This document shows, one piece after another, positions 8,686 through 17,038 of a stretch of 63,382 bases of DNA. Made by a program: the position numbers and the translations under genes. This DNA is from Sphingobacterium siyangense (GTDB lineage: Bacteria; Bacteroidota; Bacteroidia; Sphingobacteriales; Sphingobacteriaceae), in NCBI RefSeq assembly GCF_007830445.1, contig NZ_VLKR01000032.1, positions 1-63,382 of the forward strand, read 5' to 3'. The notes beneath the pieces were generated by a model. It saw only the letters and a program-made list of their open reading frames with translations. It was not told the DNA's origin and did no database searches. Numbering within the stretch: position 1 is the first letter of the stretch; each line of letters begins with the position of its first letter.

Positions 8686-9963
8686 TTATTTTGATAAAGC
8701 TAATGTTTGTTTACGATCAGGACCTACCGATAGGATCGTGATAGGTACTTCAAGAGCTTTCTCTAAATAAGAAATATAATTTTTTAATGCTTCAGGTATT
8801 TCTTGTTCAGACGTTATACCCGTCAAATCTTGTTTCCACCCATCAATTTCTTCTAAGATAGGTTCTGCTTGATGCGTGATGATTTCATAAGGCATATAAT
8901 CAATCACTTCACCATTATATTTATAATGTGTACATGCGTAGATTTTGTCGAAGGTGTCCAAAACGTCAGCCTTCATCATAATCAAATCTGTCACGCCATT
9001 CAGCATAATAGCATATTTTAAAGCCGGAATATCGATCCATCCGGTACGACGAGCACGCCCTGTAGTCGCTCCAAATTCATGACCTAATTGACGTAATTTT
9101 TCGCCAGTTTCATCGTGAAGTTCAGTAGGGAAGGGACCGCCACCTACGCGAGTAGCATATGCTTTAAAGATACCATATACCTTACCTATTTTATTTGGTG
9201 CGATACCCAGGCCTGTACAAGCTCCGGCTGTTGTGGTATTAGATGAAGTAACAAATGGATAAGAACCAAAATCAACATCCAAAAGCGTACCTTGAGCCCC
9301 CTCAGCTAACACACGTTTGCCTTCTTTCAGATATTGATTCACCAAATGCTCTGAATCCACATGCGGGATAGATTTAATGAATTCGATTGCATCTAAAAAT
9401 GCTTTCTCTTTTTCACTGAAATCAGGTATTTCACCATAGTGCGAAAGAATACTTAGATGTTTTTCTTTCAACTTTTGGTAACGCTCTTGAAAATCTGGAA
9501 GTGTTGTATCACCTACACGCAAACCATTTCTACCGGTTTTATCCATGTAAGTTGGACCAATACCTTTCAGAGTGGATCCAATTTTTCCTGCACCCATTTT
9601 TGATTCTGAGGCAGCATCCAATAATTGGTGTGTCGGCAGAATAAGGTGTGCTTTACGCGCTAAAACCAAATTGCCTTTACCCACCGGATCAAAACCAGCT
9701 GTCTTAAGGTTGTCTAACTCTCTTTTTAAGATAATCGGATCGATAACGACACCATTACCAATAAGATTTAGTGTACCTTCATTGAAGATACCAGATGGAA
9801 TTGTGTTGAGTACGAATTTCTTGTTATCGAATTCCAACGTGTGTCCGGCGTTAGGGCCGCCTTGGAAACGAGCGATTAAATCGTATTTTGGACAAAATAC
9901 GTCTACGATTTTACCTTTACCCTCGTCACCCCATTGTAAGCCCAAAAGCACATCAACTTGCAT
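8686..9963 (-). CDS. purA: Adenylosuccinate synthetase
   Basis: 425 residues, full length. The N-terminal GTP-binding and active-site motif QWGDEGKGKIVD is present, with NAGHT (IMP/aspartate site), GPTYMDKTGRNGLR and GRARRTGWID downstream. It catalyses the GTP-dependent condensation of IMP and aspartate, the first step to AMP. It heads a purA-pabB pair (3 nt apart). The 128-nt gap upstream, behind the Fur-family gene, contains an unusual repeat. Confidence 0.97.
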   Translation of the reverse strand: MQVDVLLGLQWGDEGKGKIVDVFCPKYDLIARFQGGPNAGHTLEFDNKKFVLNTIPSGIFNEGTLNLIGNGVVIDPIILKRELDNLKTAGFDPVGKGNLVLARKAHLILPTHQLLDAASESKMGAGKIGSTLKGIGPTYMDKTGRNGLRVGDTTLPDFQERYQKLKEKHLSILSHYGEIPDFSEKEKAFLDAIEFIKSIPHVDSEHLVNQYLKEGKRVLAEGAQGTLLDVDFGSYPFVTSSNTTTAGACTGLGIAPNKIGKVYGIFKAYATRVGGGPFPTELHDETGEKLRQLGHEFGATTGRARRTGWIDIPALKYAIMLNGVTDLIMMKADVLDTFDKIYACTHYKYNGEVIDYMPYEIITHQAEPILEEIDGWKQDLTGITSEQEIPEALKNYISYLEKALEVPITILSVGPDRKQTLALSK

Positions 9964-10025
9964 AGCTTTTAAAGTATAGTAATTAAAATGTTATTAATAA
10001 AAATAGACTCTATTTAAAAATAAAA

Positions 10026-10060
10026 TGTTCAGGAATTTTTCCCCTGAACATTCCTGAACA
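10026..10060. repeat. Overlapping inverted and direct repeats between fur and purA
   Basis: TGTTCAGGAA (10026-10035) is the exact complement of TTCCTGAACA (10051-10060). A second copy of CCTGAACA occurs at 10043-10050, so two alternative hairpins can form, and the two CCTGAACA copies sit 10 bp apart. No T-run follows on either strand. It could be a terminator remnant of the upstream gene, an attenuator or a tandem operator for purA. Confidence 0.55.
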
Positions 10061-10091
10061 AATGTACTATTATATTTAAGAAAATATAAGA

Positions 10092-10583
10092 TTAATTTGA
10101 AATAGCTTCGTGAGCGACGGCCTCTTCTTTTTTGTTCTTAAGTTGACAGTCTTGACATACACCATACAAATTGAGTGAGTGGTGCTTAATGTCAAATTTT
10201 AAAAGATCTCCCATGAGACTCTGAATTTGGTTGATACGTGGATCACAGAATTCAACAACCTTATTACATTCAATACAGATCACGTGATCGTGTTGTTTGA
10301 ACCCGTAAGACTTCTCAAATTGTGCCATGTTCCTTCCAAATTGGTGTTTTGTAACCAAATCACAAGAGACCAAAAGTTCTAGGGTATTATAAACTGTAGC
10401 ACGACTGACACGATATTTCTTGTTCTTCATATGAATATACAAAGACTCTACATCAAAGTGATCAGTACGTGAATAAATCTCTTCCAAAATCGCATAGCGC
10501 TCTGGTGTTTTTCTTAGATTTTTATTTTCTAAGTAGGCTTCAAAGATTTTTTTTACAGTTGCAAAATTTTCAGCTTGATTCAT
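10092..10583 (-). CDS. Fur-family transcriptional regulator
   Basis: 163 residues from the ATG at 10583; an upstream in-frame start at 10613 adds 10 unlikely residues. The winged-helix part (about 20-85) includes the recognition region YRVSRATVYNTLELLVSCDL. The C-terminal dimerisation domain has HDHVICIECNKVVEFCD, giving the first CxxC, and VCQDCQ, the second CxxC, which together make the structural zinc site. It could be Fur (iron), Zur or PerR; the sequence alone does not decide. It lies between rel and purA on the same strand and has its own putative promoter. Confidence 0.85.
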   Translation of the reverse strand: MNQAENFATVKKIFEAYLENKNLRKTPERYAILEEIYSRTDHFDVESLYIHMKNKKYRVSRATVYNTLELLVSCDLVTKHQFGRNMAQFEKSYGFKQHDHVICIECNKVVEFCDPRINQIQSLMGDLLKFDIKHHSLNLYGVCQDCQLKNKKEEAVAHEAISN

Positions 10584-10601
10584 AGTAAAAATATTCTTGT
10601 A

Positions 10602-10609
10602 CAAATTTA
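10602..10609 (-). promoter_or_regulatory. Putative -7 box of the Fur-family gene
   Basis: Minus-strand TAAATTTG matches the Bacteroidota -7 consensus TAnnTTTG 18 nt upstream of the ATG. No clear -33 box is seen. Confidence 0.35.
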
Positions 10610-10693
10610 CCAATTAAGATTGATATTTCCTCTATTAAAAATAGTGCTTAATAGTAGTCGCCTTAGCGAAATTTTCAATCCAACACTTGGTTA

Positions 10694-12913
10694 TTAATTT
10701 TCCGATTCATATCGATTGACACCTGTTATCCCTCTGACTTGCTTTAAATTTCTCATCAAACTTTCAAGCTGAGCAGTATCATTCACATAGACCATAATAT
10801 TACCATCAAAAATACCTTCGTTACTTGAAATTGACAAGGACCGAATATTAACAGCAAATTCTTGCGAAATAACAGTTGTAAGCTTATTTACTAATCCAAC
10901 ATCATCTATGCCAACGATATGTAAACCTGTCAAAAATGCAGAATCTTTTGTAGAAGCCCAACGTGCTTTTAAAATTCTATAGCCATAATTTGCCATCAGC
11001 TTGGAAGCATTTGGACAGCTCGTACGGTGAATTTTTATACCATCATTTACGGTCAAAAATCCAAAGACATCATCACCAGGGATAGGATTACAACAGGGCG
11101 CTAGGGTATAATCGACTTTCTGCATATCGTCCCCGATTAAGATCGTGTCGAATTCCTTCTTATTTATCTTTTCAACTAGTCCACCTATGTGGGTATTAAA
11201 TTGATTTCCTGATGAAGAACTTACATTAATTTCAACTGCTTTTTCATGCGCGACATATTCTCTCAGTTGCCTGATATCAACAATTCCCTTAGCAACATTG
11301 TAGAAAAGATCCTGCGAACTGGGGTATTTTAAAAAATTGGCAATTTTGTTAATATTATCCGTATTATAGGTAACTTTTAGCGATTTCAACTTACGTTCCA
11401 AAATCTCTTTCCCATCCTCCGCAACTCTTCTCTTTTCCTCTTTTAGAGAAGATCTGATTTTGGATTTGGCTTTTGCAGTCACAACAAAATTCAACCAATC
11501 CTCCTTAGGTGACTGCTTGCTTGATGTAATAATCTCTACCTGATCCCCATTTTGCAAAATATGACTTAAAGGAACGAGTTTGTGATTTACTTTGGCGCCA
11601 ATACAACTTGCCCCAATATCAGAGTGGATCTCAAAGGCAAAATCTAAAGCAGTGGCATTGTTGGGTAGTTGAATCAGTGTTCCTTTGGGAGTGAATATAA
11701 AAATCTCATCGGAGAAAAGATTCATCTTAAAATCATCCACAAAATCCATCGCATTCTGATCCGGACTACTTAAGACATCGCGCACCTTTTTGATCCATTG
11801 ATCCAGGCCGGAATCGGAATTTGATTCTTTATACTTCCAATGTGCTGCGAACCCTTTTTCCGCAATTTCATTCATCCGTTTAGTTCGAATCTGAACTTCG
11901 ACCCATTGCCCTTTAGGCCCCATTACCGTAGTATGTAAAGACTCATAACCATTCCCTTTTGGAGACGAAATCCAATCCCGAAGACGGTCGGGGTTAGGGC
12001 GATACAAATCTGTGACAATAGAATAGACTTTCCAACATTCGGTCTTTTCTTTCTCATCCACAGCATCTATTACAATACGTATAGCAAACAAATCATAAAC
12101 CTCCTCAAAAGGAATCGATTTTTTTCGCATCTTATTCCAAATAGAGTGGATTGATTTAGGTCGTCCAAATACGGACGCCTTAATACCCTGTTCCTCCAAT
12201 ATCTCTTTGATGGGACCAATAAAATCGCCTATAAATTTTTCGCGCTCGGCTTTTTTCTCATTCAGTTTTCGAGCGATAAATTTATAGGTATCCGGATCGG
12301 TAAATTTCATCGAGAGATCTTCCAATTCAGATTTTATCGCATACAGCCCAAGACGATGCGCTAATGGTGCATAAAGGTAACTTGTCTCCGAAGCAATCTT
12401 CAACTGCTTATCCCTGGCCATAAATTCCATGGTGCGCATATTGTGCAACCGATCTGCCAATTTAATGAGAATTACACGAACATCGTCAGCCAGTGTGAGC
12501 AACATTTTCCTGAAATTCTCCGCTTGCATGGAACTATTTGGATCAAAAATCCCTGAAATCTTGGTAAGCCCATCGATAATTCGGCGAACTTTCTTACCAA
12601 ACATTTCTTCAATTTCATCCAATGTAACATTGGTATCTTCAACTACATCATGGAGCAAGGCGCATACAATAGATGTTGTTCCTAAGCCAATCTCTTCAGC
12701 AGCAATCTGGGCAACAGCAATAGGGTGATAGATATAAGGCTCTCCTGATTTGCGTCGCATCTCTTTATGACTATCCAATGCTAAATCAAATGCCTTTCGG
12801 ATCTCCTGCTTGTCTCCGCGTTGTAAAGTTGGCTTACAAGCGCGCAACAATGCACGGTAACGTTTCCTAATCTCTTTGTTTTCTGCTTCAATATCAATCA
12901 CATAATCTTTCAT
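10694..12913 (-). CDS. rel: Bifunctional (p)ppGpp synthetase/hydrolase (RelA/SpoT)
   Basis: 739 residues, full length. The N-terminal HD hydrolase domain carries HPIAVAQI (His63) and LLHDVVEDT (His88-Asp89), so hydrolase activity should be intact. The synthetase domain has GRPKSIHSIWNKM and GYESLHTTV. TGS (IFIFTPKGTLIQLPNNATALDFAFEIH), zinc-finger-like (CCNPIPGDDV) and ACT domains follow. It makes and degrades the stringent-response alarmone. It stands alone upstream of the Fur-family gene (110 nt) and is divergent from the DUF4294 gene. It appears to be the long Rel-type enzyme usual in Bacteroidota. Confidence 0.96.
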   Translation of the reverse strand: MKDYVIDIEAENKEIRKRYRALLRACKPTLQRGDKQEIRKAFDLALDSHKEMRRKSGEPYIYHPIAVAQIAAEEIGLGTTSIVCALLHDVVEDTNVTLDEIEEMFGKKVRRIIDGLTKISGIFDPNSSMQAENFRKMLLTLADDVRVILIKLADRLHNMRTMEFMARDKQLKIASETSYLYAPLAHRLGLYAIKSELEDLSMKFTDPDTYKFIARKLNEKKAEREKFIGDFIGPIKEILEEQGIKASVFGRPKSIHSIWNKMRKKSIPFEEVYDLFAIRIVIDAVDEKEKTECWKVYSIVTDLYRPNPDRLRDWISSPKGNGYESLHTTVMGPKGQWVEVQIRTKRMNEIAEKGFAAHWKYKESNSDSGLDQWIKKVRDVLSSPDQNAMDFVDDFKMNLFSDEIFIFTPKGTLIQLPNNATALDFAFEIHSDIGASCIGAKVNHKLVPLSHILQNGDQVEIITSSKQSPKEDWLNFVVTAKAKSKIRSSLKEEKRRVAEDGKEILERKLKSLKVTYNTDNINKIANFLKYPSSQDLFYNVAKGIVDIRQLREYVAHEKAVEINVSSSSGNQFNTHIGGLVEKINKKEFDTILIGDDMQKVDYTLAPCCNPIPGDDVFGFLTVNDGIKIHRTSCPNASKLMANYGYRILKARWASTKDSAFLTGLHIVGIDDVGLVNKLTTVISQEFAVNIRSLSISSNEGIFDGNIMVYVNDTAQLESLMRNLKQVRGITGVNRYESEN

Positions 12914-12918
12914 AAACG

Positions 12919-12951
12919 TTGCAGGTAAATGATGTTTTTTGAGTAAATTTG
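12919..12951 (+). promoter_or_regulatory. Putative promoter of DUF4294-gpx-bshB1 region
   Basis: TTG at 12919-12921 and TAAATTTG (12944-12951) are 22 nt apart, matching the Bacteroidota -33/-7 pattern, about 110 nt upstream of the DUF4294 gene. Confidence 0.35.
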
Positions 12952-13064
12952 TGTAATTTAGTTAATGTATTCTTGAATACTATTTTCAAGCTAACTTATT
13001 TTGTAATAAATCTACCAAAATATTATAGCATTGACAAATTAAAAAGCGTTATATAATTGCCCAA

Positions 13065-13697
13065 ATGAAGACAATATTATTTTGTTTGCTTTTCCTCACA
13101 GGGACTTTGTCCGTATGGGCACAGTCTCAATCACTCACTCTTCCTTTATACGGAGAAGGTGCGCAGGAGACCGTAAACAGTTATATGACAACAACCTTGG
13201 CAAACGGAGAGGTGTTACCCTGGTTTCCGATTCCAGAGGTCACTGTCGTGGCCAAAAGAACCTGGTCAAGTGAAGAAGCACGAAGAGAATATCTCCGCTT
13301 TAGAAGAAATGTTCTAAAGGTTCTTCCTTATGCGATATATGCGCAAAAAAGATATGATCAGCTAGACAGAGATCTCGCGCTGACTTCGGATAAAAAGGAA
13401 CATAAAGCATTGGTTGAAAAATGTGAAAGTGACGTAAAACAGATGTTTGACCGAGAAATCAAAAATATGACTATTTCACAAGGCAAAATACTCATTAAAT
13501 TGATCGATCGTTATACGGGACATACTGGCTATGAAATGGTAAAGGAAATGAAAGGTGGGATTTCCGCTTTTTTCTATCAGGGAGTTGCGAAAATATTCGG
13601 TCACAACCTAAAGTCAACTTATGACCCAAAAGAAGACTTTGCCATTGAAAATATCATTAGGGAATTCGAAAAGTCGAGACCTCAACCTGTCATGTGA
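13065..13697 (+). CDS. DUF4294-family exported protein
   Basis: 210 residues. Residues 1-19 are a signal peptide (hydrophobic ILFCLLFLTGTLSVWA, cleavage near WAQS). The body contains GEVLPWFPIPEVTVVAKRTW, the conserved opening of DUF4294, followed by a helical stretch rich in R, K and E (LRFRRNVLKVLPYAIYAQKRY) and FGHNLKSTYDPKEDFAIENIIREF at the end. Function unknown; the family is restricted to Bacteroidota. It is 19 nt upstream of the GPx-like gene and probably co-transcribed. Confidence 0.85.
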   Translation: MKTILFCLLFLTGTLSVWAQSQSLTLPLYGEGAQETVNSYMTTTLANGEVLPWFPIPEVTVVAKRTWSSEEARREYLRFRRNVLKVLPYAIYAQKRYDQLDRDLALTSDKKEHKALVEKCESDVKQMFDREIKNMTISQGKILIKLIDRYTGHTGYEMVKEMKGGISAFFYQGVAKIFGHNLKSTYDPKEDFAIENIIREFEKSRPQPVM

Positions 13698-13716
13698 CCA
13701 ATCAAACCAAAACTAG

Positions 13717-14208
13717 ATGAAAACAGTATACGACTTTGACGCACTTCAGTTTAACGGTAAAAAAAAATCCCTCGCTGACTTTGAAGGTAAAGTTTTACTC
13801 ATCGTCAATACTGCCAGCCAATGTCTCTTTACCAGACAATTTAAATCGCTCGAAAAACTCTACCAAAAATATAAAGACCAAGGCTTCGAAATTCTGGCAT
13901 TTCCAGCAAATAACTTTCGTAACCAGGAACCGTTAACCGGCGGTACGCTAGAGACATTCTGCCGGATCAATCAACAGGTGAGTTTCCCTGTTTTTAAGCG
14001 TAGCCATGTTATCGGCGAATATACAACACCTCTATACAGTTTTCTGTCGAGCAAAGATCAAAATGGACATATTAACAGTAAACCTTCCTGGAATTTCCAC
14101 AAATATCTGGTAAACAAAAAAGGAGAGGTCATTGATTTCTATTATCCGACTACTTCGCCATTGTCAAGTAAAATTTGCCGCAATATCGAGCGTCTTTTAC
14201 AAGAGTAA
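13717..14208 (+). CDS. Glutathione-peroxidase-like protein with altered active site
   Basis: 163 residues, normal length, no signal peptide. The fold signatures are present: NTASQC with the peroxidatic Cys36, and SWNFHKYLV with Trp125/Asn126. In the usual FPCNQF motif this protein reads FPANNF (residues 62-67). The catalytic tetrad Gln is therefore Asn66, and the Cys used for resolving in many GPx proteins is Ala64. The usual CGFT is CLFT. It may still reduce peroxides with another thiol donor. It lies between DUF4294 and bshB1, so a link to bacillithiol is possible but unproven. Confidence 0.85.
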   Translation: MKTVYDFDALQFNGKKKSLADFEGKVLLIVNTASQCLFTRQFKSLEKLYQKYKDQGFEILAFPANNFRNQEPLTGGTLETFCRINQQVSFPVFKRSHVIGEYTTPLYSFLSSKDQNGHINSKPSWNFHKYLVNKKGEVIDFYYPTTSPLSSKICRNIERLLQE

Positions 14209-14382
14209 ACTATAAACTGCTTACATTTGCGACAGCTTCCCCACAGCGCAGGCCAAGTCGCATATCGACTTAGGATCAATAACTACGCGGGATTAGTAAA
14301 GGCTTTCTGCCAAAACTATCCATCGGTCAATTGGAATGATTTATCATAAAAAGGGAAGCCAATTTAAAGAGAGAAATATTAT

Positions 14383-15114
14383 ATGTTAAAATTAGATTTG
14401 CTTATCATTGCTGTACATCCAGATGACGCCGAGCTAGGCGCCGGAGGTGTGATGGCAAAATATGTTGCTGAAGGAAAAAAGGTAGGAATTGTTGATTTAA
14501 CCCAAGGTGAGCTCGGCACACGCGGCACAGCGGAGACCAGAGCACAGGAAGCTAAAGATGCTGCCGAAATATTAGGGCTGGCCGTTAGAGAAAATCTTGG
14601 CCTAAGAGATGGTTTCTTTGAAAATGCTGAAAAAGAAAAAATGGCTGTAATAAGGGCCATCCGCAAATACCAACCGGAAATTATCATTACAAATGCCATT
14701 ACGGATCGTCACCCAGACCACGGAAGAGCCGGACAGATGATCAACGAAGCCTGCTTTCTTGCCGGCTTGAGAAAGGTAGAAACTTTTGATCAGGACAATA
14801 TTTCTCAGGAGGCCTACCGCCCCCGATTGGTGCTGCAATTTGTACAGGACTATTATATCAAACCTGATGTTGTCATTGATATAACGGATTATTATCACAT
14901 TAAAGAAAAATCTGTATTAGCTTACAAAACTCAATTTTATACCGGAGAAAATGTAAACCCGGATGAACCACAGACTTATATTTCTAATCCGGATTTCATG
15001 GAATCAACTGCTGCTAGAGCGCGAGAATTTGGACGGTACATCCAAGCGAAATATGCGGAAGGGTTTACTTCAAAGAAGATACTTGGCGTTGATGATTTAT
15101 TTCATCTGAAGTAG
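14383..15114 (+). CDS. bshB1: Bacillithiol biosynthesis deacetylase BshB1
   Basis: 243 residues, usual length. LmbE/PIG-L fold with zinc ligands from AVHPDDAE (His12, Asp15) and RHPDH (His113). The family-specific DLTQGELGTRGTAETRAQEA stretch separates BshB1 from other PIG-L deacetylases. It removes the acetyl group from GlcNAc-malate during bacillithiol synthesis, giving GlcN-malate for ligation to cysteine. BshA and BshC are not in the window. It is preceded by 174 bp and followed by a hairpin oriented for the opposite operon. Confidence 0.93.
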   Translation: MLKLDLLIIAVHPDDAELGAGGVMAKYVAEGKKVGIVDLTQGELGTRGTAETRAQEAKDAAEILGLAVRENLGLRDGFFENAEKEKMAVIRAIRKYQPEIIITNAITDRHPDHGRAGQMINEACFLAGLRKVETFDQDNISQEAYRPRLVLQFVQDYYIKPDVVIDITDYYHIKEKSVLAYKTQFYTGENVNPDEPQTYISNPDFMESTAARAREFGRYIQAKYAEGFTSKKILGVDDLFHLK

Positions 15115-15144
15115 AACTTATCTGGTACTATAGTAAAATAAAAG

Positions 15145-15180
15145 GCGGGATTATTCATGTTTTAACTAGAATCGTCCCGC
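15145..15180 (-). terminator. Terminator of the pst operon
   Basis: On the minus strand GCGGGA pairs with TCCCGC and is followed by CTTTTATTTT. It lies 240 nt past the pstB stop and 33 nt past the end of an in-frame open block behind pstB. It may also act weakly for bshB1 on the plus strand. Confidence 0.65.
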
Positions 15181-15212
15181 ATAATTCCTGAAACAAAATT
15201 TACAAACCGATT

Positions 15213-15419
15213 TTATGGAAACAATACCAGCGGCATGCTGATTTTACTGGTGTTTATCCCAACAAAACTATCGTCTAGACAATTATCGGGAACACAACCC
15301 TCAGAAGAAACTAGACCATTGTTTTTAGCTTCAAAATAAGTCTTCGGCCTTTTCTTTTTATCAGCCGATCTTCTTTGCTTTCTAATAAACTTGACCCGGC
15401 GTGGACGTTTCTTAACCTT
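15213..15419 (-). other. 68-codon open block in frame behind the pstB stop
   Basis: Directly after the pstB TAA (15420-15422) the same frame stays open for 68 codons, to a TAA at 15213-15215. It has no ATG, GTG or TTG at its start; its only Met codon is six codons from the end. The first 26 residues contain 16 Lys/Arg (KVKKRPRRVKFIRKQRR...), then come a neutral, Cys-containing part and SMPLVLFP. The block ends just before the operon terminator. It could be a chance open stretch, a remnant of a small gene, a peptide from a rare start codon, or a read-through extension of PstB. Confidence 0.35.
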
Positions 15420-16229
15420 TTAGGAAATAAATCCTTTTACATACTGTTTTGTGATTTCATTCTGCGGATTCAATAAAACTTGTTCCGTTGGTCCAAACTC
15501 AAGAATTTCTCCACCATAGACAAACAAAATATAGTCAGAAACGCGTCGCGCCTGTCGCAATATATGCGTCACCAATACAATGGTATAATCTTTCTTCAAT
15601 TCAATTAATAATTCCTCAATTTTAGCAGTAGAAAGGGGATCTAATGCAGAGGTCGATTCATCCCCAAGGATAATCTCGGGCTCTACAGCCAAACCTCTTG
15701 CAAGACAAAGCCTTTGTTGCTGACCAATGGACAATCCGCTGGCCGAATGTCCAAGTCGATCCTTAACTTCGTCCCATAGAGCCACATTTCGCAATTGCGT
15801 CTCTACAATTCTATCCAATTCCTTTTTGCTTCGTGTACCATGTATACGGGGGCCATAAGCCACATTATCATAGATCGACATTGGTAACGGGTAGGGCTTT
15901 TGGGATAAGAGGCCCATTTTCTTACGAATATGTGTTACCTCAGCATTTCTACCATAAATATCCTCACCATTAACGAGAACAGAACCCGTTATTTCAACAC
16001 CCTTGGTATCATCTACCAATCTATTAAGCGTCTTTAAAAGCGTAGTCTTTCCACAACCCGAAGGACCAATAATAGAAGTTACACTATTGTTAGGCAGGGC
16101 AAGATTAATGTTTTTGAGTATATGTCGGCCGTCAATATGGACATTAAGATCCTTGATTTCAATGTGTGGATCGCTCAAGGGGTCTGTTATCGACGATTTT
16201 TTTGTTTCGATTGAAGGATATGAGTGCAT
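15420..16229 (-). CDS. pstB: Phosphate ABC transporter ATP-binding protein PstB
   Basis: 269 residues. Walker A GPSGCGKT (55-62), Q-loop LLSQKPYPLPMSIYDNV (PstB-type), Walker B IILGDE (187-192 region) and VTHI switch histidine are present. Two sites differ from the usual sequence: the signature is SGLSIGQQQR rather than LSGGQQQR, and the Walker B tail is GDESTSALDP rather than MDEPTSALDP. The catalytic Glu is kept. It energises high-affinity phosphate import through PstCA. The ATG overlaps the end of pstA by 43 nt; no later Met is usable. Last gene of pstSCAB. Confidence 0.93.
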   Translation of the reverse strand: MHSYPSIETKKSSITDPLSDPHIEIKDLNVHIDGRHILKNINLALPNNSVTSIIGPSGCGKTTLLKTLNRLVDDTKGVEITGSVLVNGEDIYGRNAEVTHIRKKMGLLSQKPYPLPMSIYDNVAYGPRIHGTRSKKELDRIVETQLRNVALWDEVKDRLGHSASGLSIGQQQRLCLARGLAVEPEIILGDESTSALDPLSTAKIEELLIELKKDYTIVLVTHILRQARRVSDYILFVYGGEILEFGPTEQVLLNPQNEITKQYVKGFIS

Positions 16230-17038
16230 ACTACAATAATTAAAATAATGATTGTTAAAACTAAAGCTGAAGCATAAGCGCGACCCTGAACTTCAGGAAT
16301 AGGACTACTTAACTGAAAAAATATGGCCAATGGCAACGTTGCTGCCGGTTCATCAATATATTTTGGAAGATTATCACTAAAACCAGTTGTCAATAAAACG
16401 CCTGCAACATCACCAATAGCACGTCCAAAAGCCAGTAAAATCGCAGTAAGAAGCCCTGTTCGGATGCTCTTTAGCATAACCTTAGCCAATTCCCAGCGTG
16501 TCGTCCCTAGCGAAAGAGTGACATTCTTTAGGTCTTCAGGAATGGTTTTGATCAATTCATCCACGGTACGAACCACAATTGGAATGGTCAGCAGTGTCAC
16601 TGTAATGATACCTCCCAATAGTGATGCTCGAATACCTAAATAAACCATAATCCCAAAACCAACAGCCCCATACACGATAGAAGGTACGCCATACAATACA
16701 TCAAACAACAGTTTAGAAAGTTGTGTCACTTTTGATTTTGTTCCCAAATAAACATTAAGGTACAACGAAATCGGAATTCCTATAATTGCAGACAAGGCTG
16801 TTGCCACACCTGCTAAATAAAGAGAACCCAAAATCGCATTCAAAATCCCACCTTCTTTTCCAATATAAAACCCACCTTTTGGTAACTGACTAACCATCTC
16901 CCAACTGAGATAAGGAAGCCCCTTATACAAGATAGTTCCTACGATAAAAAATAGGGAAGCAGTCACAGTTATCCCAGAGAGATGCATAAAACCTTTGGCT
17001 ACCTTTTCACTCAATAGCCGTCTTTTCGTATTATCCAT
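16187..17038 (-). CDS. pstA: Phosphate ABC transporter permease PstA
   Basis: 283 residues with about six membrane segments, the first at residues 20-40. The binding-protein-dependent permease (EAA) loop is recognisable around SLGTTRWELAKVMLKSIRTGLLTAILLAFGRAIGDVAGVLLTTG. It forms the inner-membrane channel with PstC. It overlaps pstC by 8 nt upstream and pstB by 43 nt downstream, typical of tightly coupled translation in this operon. Confidence 0.93.
   Translation of the reverse strand: MDNTKRRLLSEKVAKGFMHLSGITVTASLFFIVGTILYKGLPYLSWEMVSQLPKGGFYIGKEGGILNAILGSLYLAGVATALSAIIGIPISLYLNVYLGTKSKVTQLSKLLFDVLYGVPSIVYGAVGFGIMVYLGIRASLLGGIITVTLLTIPIVVRTVDELIKTIPEDLKNVTLSLGTTRWELAKVMLKSIRTGLLTAILLAFGRAIGDVAGVLLTTGFSDNLPKYIDEPAATLPLAIFFQLSSPIPEVQGRAYASALVLTIIILIIVVCTHILQSKQKNRR

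Noticed and set aside
9572..9979. 135-codon frame opposite purA
   Set aside because: Shadow of purA; Pro/Ser-rich composition typical of antisense reading.
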